DNA from: Papilionanthe hookeriana x Papilionanthe teres | Taxonomy: Eukaryota; Streptophyta; Magnoliopsida; Asparagales; Orchidaceae | Assembly: GCA_022702705.1 (NCBI GenBank) | Contig: CM040427.1 | Coordinates: 14,469,625 to 14,533,624, forward strand | Reading direction: 5' to 3' | DNA: 64,000 nucleotides | Shown: piece by piece, positions 55,201 to 64,000 of the stretch | Layout of the letters: each line of letters opens with the position of its first letter | How positions within the stretch are numbered: position 1 is the first letter of the stretch | The notes under the pieces: generated by a model | The model's database searches: none | What the model saw: only the letters and a program-made list of their open reading frames with translations | What the model was told of the DNA's origin: nothing | Program-made: the position numbers and the translations under genes

Positions 55201-58200
55201 TTTCGGAGCTGCCAAGGATGACACTGCGCCAACGTGGTTAAGGAGGAAATTAGGATATTTTTGAATTATTTAAATGCCTTGAACTTCAAAAATTCATATC
55301 TTTGCATAGAAAAATCATAAAAATTAAATAAAAATACCCTCTTGCTCAGTGAACAAAGGAGAATAATGTGGAAAAAGAAGTAAGTTAATTTGTTGAGTCT
55401 ATGATTTTTAATGATTTAAATACTCTCTGTGATGTTTTAATTCTCCATTTGCATACACATTTCACCATAGGATGAGACCATAGGGCTTTTGTAGCCTCTA
55501 TTCTTGGGAACATTCCCTGAATTTTCCAAGGCCAGAGGTCATCTCTATGGTAGGTTATCTATTTTTCATGTTTATGTGTCTATTTTGGTATTTTAATTCC
55601 AATAATTTGCATATTACTTAGAAAATTCTAGAAAAATTAGGGGAGGTAGCATATGACCAGAGGATAGGAAAATTATGGTTTGATTTAATTTCTTAAAAAT
55701 AACCCTAATTAGCCCAAACAGTCAAAACCGAACTTTAATTAATTAGGAATGATTACACATTTAAATTGCATGAAATAAACTCTCCATTGACACTTAGGAT
55801 ACAGAGAAACTCACATAAAAATTTCAAATAAATTAGAATTAATTTAACCCATTAAATGAATTAATTAAGTGACATAGCTATTTTAAAAATTAAAAAATTC
55901 ATAAAGTCCAAAATACCCTTAAAAAATCCACCAAATCAATTTTGAGGCCTCTCTGGTATCAGATAAGTCCAAAAAAATTAAATTTGGAATTTTTCAAAAA
56001 TTTTCATTTTTAACTCATTTTTGAATATTTTAATAATTAAAAAATTATAAAAATCACAAAAATATTAAAAATCATTAAAATATCACATTTCGTTCCTAAT
56101 CATTTAGGAACCATTCTCTTAATTTTCCTAAGTCTCTAAGTTAAGATATTAATTTTTGAAGGCTTATGACAATTTTTAATATTTAAAAAATGGATTTTCT
56201 TAACTTTGCACAAAAATAATTCCAATAAATCAACAAAAAATAAAAAAAATAAAATTGGTTTCTCTGACTTCCTTGAGGTCAGAGGGACTTAAGAAAAATA
56301 TAAAATCTATTTTTTAACTTTAATTTTATTTTATAATTAATTAATACCCCAAAACTTAAAATAATTATAATAAATTAAATATAATTCAAAAAATCACTAA
56401 AATTGGTCCAAAGGATCCCCTAGTCAGTAGGAACATTTTATAATTTTTCTAAAGATAGAAACCTTACCTTGGTCATGTTGTTGAATTTTCATTGAAAACC
56501 TTAATTTTTCAAAAAGATAATTATATAAATTAAATTAAAAAATGGAAAAATCACTTTTTCTCATCTAATATCTTAATTGACAGGTGAGTAAGGTGACATA
56601 AAAATTCCAAATTCATTTGAGCTCAATTTAGTGAGTTATGAAGTGAATATGCTTAAAGGGCATAAAGGTAATTAAGGATTTTTTTTAATTCTAAATTAAT
56701 ACCTTAGGCTTAATCAAAGGGAGGGTAAAATATCTGATCTTAATTCTCTATTAGATAATTAAAACTTGGGAAATTAAAAGGTAGAAACCCATTAATCATC
56801 GTGAAAATATTCAAAGTGAATCTTAATTAATTAAATAATTGAAATTTTGGAAAGATAATTAAGAGTTTGGATTGTTAAAATGGGGATATGATTTAGAAAA
56901 ATTGCAATAATTTAATCTAAAATCCTTAAATGAATCACTCCAGTAATATTCAACTCTTAATTAATTTTAAAGACATGATGATTAAAATTAATAATTAATA
57001 ATTAAAACGGAAATAACTTGTTCAATAAATTAAAGCTTAAGACATTAAATGATTTAATAATCAAATTAAAAATAAGTTTAAAACATTAAAATTAATTTGA
57101 AATCACTTTAAAACAAAATTAAAACAAATTTTAAACACTAAATAATCTTAAAACAATTGATAATTAAAAATGTGAAAATCAAATCAATTAAAATTAACTT
57201 AAAGTAGTGAGATTAATCCAAATCAAATTTAAATCATCAAAATGTAATGAAATTAAATAATTTAAATACCTCTTTCAATTTAAGTAATTCAAAACACTTA
57301 AGAAGAAATCAACCTGAAATCATACAATTAAATTGGATTGTTTTAAATCATCAACCCAACTTTAACGGTTAAATTCTTTAGCATACTAATTTGCCCCTGA
57401 AGACTTTCACCTTTATAACTCTCAGATAAAGCATCAAATGAAAATGTTACTTCACTCATAGGATATTCAAACATCCTAATTCACTGAGCAAGAAACAAAA
57501 CTTAACTAAATTCTTGGATGACCAATTCACCTGTACAATGAAATTCATTTTGACTCGAAATAATCTCAGAAGCATTGTAAAGATGTTGAGGACTCGTCCT
57601 GAGCACTTTCTCAATACGATGACGTGTTTTAGAAGAACAATTGAACTTAATTGTTCTTTGGTGAAGAAAATCATCCTTAACAAAATATAAGAACCTAGAC
57701 GTTATAGGGATTGACTAGCAGTAGGATTAGGATTTTGGTAGACAATCAGAACCTTCCCTTAGCTTTATCTAGGTACTTGTTGCAAATATTCAAATGCTCT
57801 GACATGTGTTTTAGTGCAGCCGGGAATGACGAAAAGACCCACCAGGTACGCTTTTATTTTATTGCGATTTATTTACCTGCACTGCACTTTACTTCTCTTG
57901 CATGTTAAACAACAATGCCACCCTGCATGAAAACTGAAACTTTTAGGATAGCCACAAAACTGAAACCCAAAACTAAATTAAAATCAACATAAGATAAAAT
58001 TCCCCACCACAACATTCAAAAGATAAAACAACTCAAAATTTAATCACGAACAGAACAACAAAACTACAACTATAACTAAATTAAAACGTCTCGTTGGATG
58101 ATCGGGAATCCCTTGGATGATGTAACCCACGTGTTGCTAACGAGATTTCTCACGTTCTAAATGAAAGTGTGGAACTCATTCAGTTGAGTATAGCAAATTC

Positions 58201-58601
58201 ATTTGGACTAAGTGAATCCGATAAAAATAACGGTGCTGGGATGATAGATCCGTGGGATCTTAATCGGTTCTGTTTAATCAACTTTAAGATTTGTTTTAAT
58301 TAAAACATTAAGACACCTGAACTTTAAAACTTCTAAACCAATACACTTCTCTCATCTCCTAATTTTCACCTTCTAAAATTAAACCTTTGCAACAATAAGG
58401 AGCTTGGAGCACAGTGGGCAGCACGGTCATCTTCGTCAGCAAAACTCGTGTCTACTTCAGCAAAACCTTTCTTAGAAATAAATAACCAAGCCATAGGATT
58501 TCGAGGTAGTCTACCTAGTGCAACATAAATCCTCATCTTTCCGTTAGGCATTTGCATAATCATGTTAAGCAAATTAAGCCCAAACCAGTCTTAGGACTCC
58601 A
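52262..58601. other. Unidentified DNA beyond the E3 break
   Basis: It starts TGTTGACC with a short hairpin (GACCTCA/TGAGGTC, 52266-52286). Compositional zones: 52790-53800 C-rich and G-poor on the plus strand; 54160-55250 relatively GC-rich with a TTATTTAAACC TATA-like word near 54430 and ACGTGG words near 55195; 55250-57420 extremely AT-rich low complexity; 57420-58601 mixed. No protein motif in any frame is convincing. A long LTR or leader of another retrotransposon class is possible, but no primer site, PPT or closing terminus was found. Confidence 0.4.
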
Positions 58602-58863
58602 AGGTAGTCGTTTGGTACGACATAAACCCTCACATCTTCGAGGCTATTTGTGTGATTATGTCATACAAATATAAGTCCTAATTAATTAAAATTGGCAGGA
58701 TTGAAACATTAAATATACTCTCAAATTGAAGCCAAACAATATGATAGTTTGGAAGTCACCGAAGTTCACTTCGGGTCTGTGACATCCCCTACTTCTCTTC
58801 CTTTGGGCTCTCAAAACAAACTATTCCAAATTCGAGCTAATCCCTATTGAAATTCAAATTCGA
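58602..58863. repeat. Dispersed repeat, copy 2
   Basis: Direct repeat of 1-262. It ends at the junction with E5, so copy 1 continues further than copy 2. Contains the near-palindrome CCGAAGTTCACTTCGG (58752-58767). Confidence 0.8.
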
Positions 58864-59660
58864 GCATCACACATCAATTCAAAGGGTTTCTCTCAATCAG
58901 GTGAAACAATTATAGGATCAGTGATTAATTTTTCTTTAAGTAATTCAAATGCACACAAACATTCTTCATTAAAATCAAACTTCTTATCAATTTCTAGAAG
59001 TTGGCACAAGGGTTTAGTAATTTTAGAAAAATCTTTAATATAACGCCTGTAAAATCCAGCATGTCCTAAGAAACTCTGCACCTCTCTCACAGTAGTGGGT
59101 GGTGGTAATCTCTCAATTACTCAAATTTTAGCAGAATCAACCTCCATATCGAATTCGTAAATTTTATGCCCAAGCACTATTCCTCCCGCAACCATAAATC
59201 GACATTTTTCTCGGCTCGTAACTAAATTTTTTTTCGCAGAGTTGCAAAACTTTTGCCAAGTTTTCCAAACAAATATCAAATGAAGTTCCAAACATAGAAA
59301 AATCATCTATGTAAACTTCTATTCCATTATCTATCATACTACTGAAGATAGACATCATACATCATTGAAAAGTTACAGGTGTGTTACACAATCCAAAAGG
59401 CATTTTTCGAAAAGCAAATGTTCCATAGGGGCTTGTAAACATTGTCTTTTATTGATCCTCAAGTGTAATAGGTATTTGATGATAACCAGTATATCCATCC
59501 AAAAAGCAATAGTACTTGTGTCCAGCAAGTCTATCCAACATTTGATCGAGAAAAGGAAGAGGAAAGTGGTCTTTTTGGGTGGCAGCATTAAGTTTTCTAT
59601 AATCAATACAAATTCATCATCCATTAACTTGTCTAGTAAGTAAAATTTCATTCTTTTCAT
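58864..59660 (-). pseudogene. E5 RT palm and start of RNase H
   Basis: From 59660 down: LPPKKTTFLFLFSIKC region (frame-shifted), then MMSIFSSMIDNGIEVYIDDF, in which the usual FMDD reads YIDD, LENLAKVLQLCEK, GIVLGHKI and VQSFLGHAGFYRRYIKDFSK, ending in LLKEKLITDPIIVSPD and a truncated MCDA near 58870. Frame changes at about 59170, 59120 and 59090. The DD pair is preserved. Confidence 0.82.
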
Positions 59661-60354
59661 CCACTTCCACAGTCACTCCACCTTTCTCCGGTATACAATG
59701 AATTGGACTTACCCAAGAACTATCTGAAATATGATAAATAATTCCAGCATCTAGCCATTTTAAAATTTCCTTCTTAACTACTTCTTTCATTATAGGATTT
59801 AATCTCCTTTGTGGATCAATTTTAGGTTTATGTTCTTCATTTAATAAAATTTTATGCATACAGATCGAAGGACTGATTCCTTTGATATCTGCCAAAGTCC
59901 ATCCAAAAGCTTTTTTGTATCTTTTTAAGATTTCCAATAATTTTTGTTCTTGATATTCAGTTAACTCCGAAGATACAATAACTGGTAGGGTAGATGATTC
60001 TCCTAAGAACATATACTTTAAATGCTTAGGGAGAATTTTCATCTCAAGTTCAGGAGGTTTATCAATAGATGAAATTAGACTTTTATCTCCACCTTCCATG
60101 GTATCTAACACTTCAAATTTCTCCTGAATATACTCCAATTCCTTATTCTTCTCTTTATCTGAATCTGTTTCATTTTCAGTTTCATCTTCAATTATATCTT
60201 CATACTCCATATTCTTTTCAAACATCTCTTTAAAATAATCATTTCTCAAATATTCGCAGACTTCCATCCTAAAACATTCATTATCTTTTGCAACTGAGGG
60301 ATACTTCATAGATTTCAAAATATTTAAGGTCACCTCTTGATCATTAACTTTCAT
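59661..60354 (-). pseudogene. E5 protease-RT linker and RT N-terminus
   Basis: A single open frame of about 245 codons: VTLNILKSMKYPS, acidic linker (EDIIEDETENETDSDKEKNK), EYIQEKFEVLDTMEGGDKSL, then KKAFGWTLADIKGISPSICM, RRLNPIMKEVVKKEILKWLD, AGIIYHISDSSWVSPIHCI. The proline-containing SPIHC is intact here, while E2 and E3 read SLIHC, so E5 is the least damaged copy in this segment. Confidence 0.86.
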
Positions 60355-60690
60355 AGTTAATTCCTCTTTTTAAACATCAATTACCGCTCTTTCAGTAGTT
60401 AGGAATGGTCTTCCTAAAATAATTGGAATATCTTTATCTTCCTCCATATCAAGCACAATAAAATCCACAGGAAAGATAAATTTATCCACTTTCACTAACA
60501 CATCTTCTACCACTCCCTTAGAATAAGAAATAGAACGATCAGCTAATTGAAGAGTTACAGATGTAGGATAAATTTCTCCAATTCCTAATCTTTTGAAAGT
60601 TGATAAAGGCATTAGGTTAATACTAGCTCCCAGATCATATAAGGCTCTTCCAAACAAACTTTTCACCTATAGCACACGAGATAGTGAAAC
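60355..60690 (-). pseudogene. E5 protease
   Basis: ALYDLGASINLMPLSTFKRL (D-L-G intact; the preceding Cys is Tyr), YSKGVVEDVLVKVDKFIFPV, VLDMEEDKDIPIILGRPFL and AVIDV then a stop. Confidence 0.83.
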
Positions 60691-62467
60691 TACTAGGATC
60701 TTTAAGTTTTTCAGGAAGCTTTTTCTGAATTATTGCACTACACTCTCCGCTAAGTGCAACAGTCTTATGATCCGTGAACTTTCTCTTCTTTTTAAGAATA
60801 TTCTTCATAAATTAGACATATGTTCTAATGCTTTAACAAAAGGTATATTTATTGTTAAATTCTTAAGGATTTCCAAAAATTTTCCAAATCTATTATCCCT
60901 ATTTTTCTGCTTCAATCTTTGAGGAAATGGAGGAGGTGATTTTTCAACAGTAATCTTCATAGGTTCAGGAGGATATTCCAGATTTGGATAAATCTTATTT
61001 GAACCTTTTTCAAAATTCACCTTCTCCTTCTCTTCTTAAACTTTTTTCTGCACTCTAGTTTCTCATTCTTTTCCACTCCTTAATTGAATAACCTTAAGTT
61101 GCTCCTTGTTTTGATCTTTTGGATTGATCTCCACATTACTAGGAAGCGTTCCCAAAGGTCTATTATTAAATGCAGTGAAAATATGTCCCAATTGATTTTC
61201 AATATTTTTTATCGCAACACCTTGAATTTGTAATTGATTACCCATATTCAAAATCATTTCATCTGTAGACAACTTCTTATCCTTAAACTGTGGGTTATTA
61301 TTAAATCTAAGAGGATAAGATGGTCTAAAGTTAGTATTTCCTTGGTTGTTTGAATTTCCAACTAGGTTCATAGAATTGTGTCCCCATTGTGGGTTCACAT
61401 TAGCATTACTATTATTCTAATTGAAATTTGGGTGATTCTTCCAACCGTAGTTATAATAATTCGAATAAAGGTTATTAGGTCTATTAATTGCGTTTAAAGT
61501 TTCATAAGGTGTTCGAGATTCCGTTATTTGCCCAAATGAATTTTCCTCTAACACTCGGGGGTGGTCGAGAATAATTCATTCCAATTGATCTTTTTCTTAG
61601 AAAGTGCTTCGCTATTTGAGAAACTATCATAGTCATCATATCGAATCATGAACACTAGCCACTCTCTTAGAATTTACCCGTTCGTAGAGCTATTGAAAAT
61701 TATTAGTAGTCATCTCTTCAATTAATGAATATGCTTCATCAAAAGGTTTTGACATTAACAATCCACCACCAGCAGCATCAATAATTGATCTTAATGATCC
61801 CACTAATCCATTATAAAAAGCTTGAATTATTAACCAATCTGATAAAGCATGATGTGGACACTTCCTAAGAAGATCTTTAAACCTCTCCCAAGCTTCATAT
61901 ATTGACTATCCTTCAAACTGACCAAAAGATGTGATATAATTTCTTAATTTAGCAGTTTTTTATGGAGGGAAATATTTTGATATAAACTTTTGAGAAAGTT
62001 CTCCCGAAGTTCGAATAGATCCAGGTGCTAACGAGTTTAGCCACGCCTTAGCTTTATCCCTTAAGGAAAAAGGAAAAAAATCTAAGTCTGACAGCATCAT
62101 TTGACACTCTGTCATACTTAAAAGTAGCACACAGTTCTAAAAAACAAGCGAGATGTAAATTTGGGTCTTCATTAGGTGTTCCACCGAATTGATTATTTTG
62201 TACAATTTGGATAATAGCAGGTTTAAGTTCAAACGAATTAGCAGCAACATCAGAATTTTGAATAGTTACATGAATTTCAACTGATGTTGGGTTAGCATAA
62301 TCTCTTAAAGGTCTTGGCAAATTTCCAACATTAATATTCTGATTCTCTTGATTATTCGCCATATCATAGTAATTTTCAGTTTATTTTTGTTGTTTTCTAA
62401 TTTTTCTAATAAGACGCTCTAACTCGAATCATAAGGTATCAAACCTACGTATCCAACTACTACGCAT
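60691..62467 (-). pseudogene. E5 Gag
   Basis: Start near 62467 (MRSS...), PRPLRDYANPTSVEI, FELKPAIIQIVQNNQFGGTP, LACFLELCATFKYD, then a frameshift inside the LFPFSLRDK motif. The capsid core down to 61,750 is readable in pieces (YEAWERFKDLLRKCPHH equivalents). The linker ENQLGHIFTAFNNRPLGTLP and the NPQWGHNSMN segment are open (61063-61398); this Trp codon is a stop in E1 and E3. PPPFPQRLKQKNRDNRFGKF follows. Confidence 0.82.
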
Positions 62468-62565
62468 ATAAAATCACACTACTAAGTAAATAAGCACACA
62501 AATATACTACAAAGTAAAGGTTTTCAGTTACTACAATATCTATAAATAAGTACCGTTTATCTACC

Positions 62566-62583
62566 TCCCCGGCAACGGCGCCA
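62566..62583 (-). other. E5 primer binding site
   Basis: Plus-strand TCCCCGGCAACGGCGCCA equals the 3' end of plant tRNA-Asp over all 18 bases, the only perfect one in the window. Confidence 0.93.
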
Positions 62584-62590
62584 AAAACTT

Positions 62591-64000
62591 TATTGGGATA
62601 CTTTATATACTTAAAAATGCAGGACTTTATGAATTTAGATTTATATATTTATAATGGTTTATAAAGTCACACTTTCAACACAAGTATAAGTATCATATCA
62701 AGTAATACATGGCTTTAATGGAGTCCTGGTTATCGATCCTACAGGGAGGTGAACGTTCTTTAAATCAGATAATATAGCACTAAAATCCAATACCAAATGT
62801 AACAATTGCTTAAGTGTACTACATCTAGTTAATGCAAATTTCAATAATAAAATTACTACAATTACTTCTACGTACTAAACTCTTAACTAACACACGCACT
62901 AACTTATGTGATTTATAAGATACTTCTATATGAAAAAGTGACTTTCTTCCTGCATAAAGATCAAGATGTGTGGATGATGAAGAATGTTAATTATCTGTAT
63001 TGTGCCAAATAGGAGCATATTTGCTTCTTTACCCTTAAAAGAGTACCCATCTTCTAAGCATGTAAAGAACATTGCCATATCTTAAGTTTAGTCACTAAGT
63101 TTAAGGCTAGGATGGGAGGATACCAGCTCTCACTACGAAGCTCCCACTCACCCTCCATCTAAGGCTAACCATAGGCTTTAGTTACCAATCTTAAGACCAA
63201 ATTGGGGATCTCATTCTGTCACCATGAAACTTCCAATTTGAAGTCCATCGAAACTCATTTCCCTATTTATTTGCACTTAATCCCCATGAACTACACAATT
63301 CATTCATGGACATTAAATGATTTCTTCATTCTTGTTGTAGAATATTCAATTCTTTTGGAATTAATATTCCTCAACATGTTTTAAAAATTCAATTGGCCGG
63401 ATTGAAAAGTAAATTAAGTTCTAAATGAAAGAAACATCACAACTTTATAATACTTTAAGGCACATCAATTCCACATCATCACATCATCACTACTTCGTGG
63501 AAAAAGAAAGGCAAGGGAAACTACTCACAATTCATGGAGAAGATATAAAAACACATGGATTTTATATATAAAAGAAGAGTCATACAAACCACAAAAGTAA
63601 ATACAACTTATCTCTTTCTCTTCCCCAAGCAAATTCTTCAAAGTCCCCTTGATTCCTTTTCTATTCCTTGCAACACTTGATTTCTCCCTTTGGAACAAAG
63701 ATGAAGAAGCAATCTCTCACTTTACTCCCTCTTCTCCCCTCCTTAAAGAAAAGTCTCTCTTAAAATCACAAACCCTAACTCTCTCTTACACTTTCCTCAC
63801 ACTCTCTACAGCAATTCTCTTCTCTTCCTTCTCTATATTTTCGTCTTGGACACTTAATTTAATGTTAGGAATGAATTCCCCAATAGTTTCTTCAAGCACC
63901 TCTTCAAAAATCCGCCAAAACTTTTGAATTCGAAGTGAACCGACATAGGACTTCGGTGGCGCCCGATAGTGGCGCCGGCGGCCCCCGATAGTGGCGCCGA
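62591..64000 (-). repeat. E5 5' LTR, partial
   Basis: Begins TATTGGGATAC (TG end mutated) 7 bp from the primer site; carries the U5 block (62681-62750), TGTGCCAAATAGGAGC (63001), CTATTTATTTGCAC (63263) and a start of the GC-rich motif (63950-64000). It runs off the window. It has no second primer site. Confidence 0.88.

Larger units (their letters stand above)
58864..64000 (-). mobile_element. E5: Athila-type element, truncated at both window ends
   Basis: Minus-strand copy close to the E1/E3 family: partial 5' LTR (62591 to window end), primer site, gag, protease, RT and the first part of RNase H. Homology to E1 starts at 58864 (GAGCATCACACATCAATTC, within CDASD of RNase H). Integrase, accessory ORFs and 3' LTR are missing on that side, replaced by the dispersed repeat. 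There is no target duplication at the break, so it is a deletion or rearrangement breakpoint. Confidence 0.9.

Noticed and set aside
52416..55224. Several overlapping 60-127-codon frames on both strands as host genes
   Set aside because: They arise from the C-rich or GC-rich composition, overlap on both strands and show no known motif or splice pattern.
52262..58601. A single long LTR of an Ogre-type element
   Set aside because: TG start and composition are suggestive, but no closing CA with target duplication, no primer site and no PPT were found.

Overview
The window is plant nuclear DNA made almost entirely of Ty3/gypsy LTR retrotransposons of the Athila type. I see no host gene, tRNA, rRNA or CRISPR array. 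The evidence is AT-rich DNA with LTRs of 1.7-1.9 kb, primer binding sites complementary to tRNA-Asp, Athila-like Gag (LFPFSLRDKAK) and RT (FMDD) proteins, polypurine tracts of the form TTTGGGGGATT, and nested insertions with exact 5-bp target duplications. Such a cluster is typical of plant pericentromeric or other heterochromatin. The species cannot be named from this sequence.

Layout. 1-2823: old non-coding repeats. 2824-25663: element E1 (minus strand, target duplication gtaac), whose 5' LTR is split by the complete element E2 (15082-25334, minus strand, target duplication gcatc). 25669-32295: unclassified non-coding DNA with a diverged ~88-bp tandem array. 32296-52261: element E3 (plus strand, same family as E1, 3' end missing), split by the complete element E4 (39802-49313, plus strand, target duplication aaaaa). 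52262-58863: an unidentified insertion or flank, strongly C-rich and then very AT-rich, ending in a repeat also found at 1-262. 58864-64000: element E5 (minus strand), cut inside RNase H at one end and by the window edge inside its 5' LTR.

Gene content. E1, E2, E3 and E5 carry remnants of gag, protease, RT, RNase H and integrase in different combinations: E1 has lost the RT catalytic core, E2 has lost integrase, E5 is truncated, and E3 has all domains but is full of stops. E4 has no RT, RNase H or integrase; a novel charged reading frame sits in their place, so it looks like a family-level non-autonomous element. Downstream of pol, E1 and E3 carry two tandem paralogous ORFs (ORF-A, ORF-B) of the plant 'putative transposon protein' (Transposase_32-like) type, while E2 has one. 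Each is preceded by a GC-rich GGCGCC-type motif also found in the LTRs.

Most worth following up: three UGA codons and one UAG at identical positions in the accessory ORFs of two separate insertions; a conserved 29-codon ORF and hairpin 4 nt after the pol stop; LTRs that have swallowed an old primer binding site; a purine tract held ~415 bp from the 3' LTR in three families; and a U5 block partly complementary to the tRNA-Asp T-arm. All copies are degenerate. Comparisons were made by eye and need alignment.
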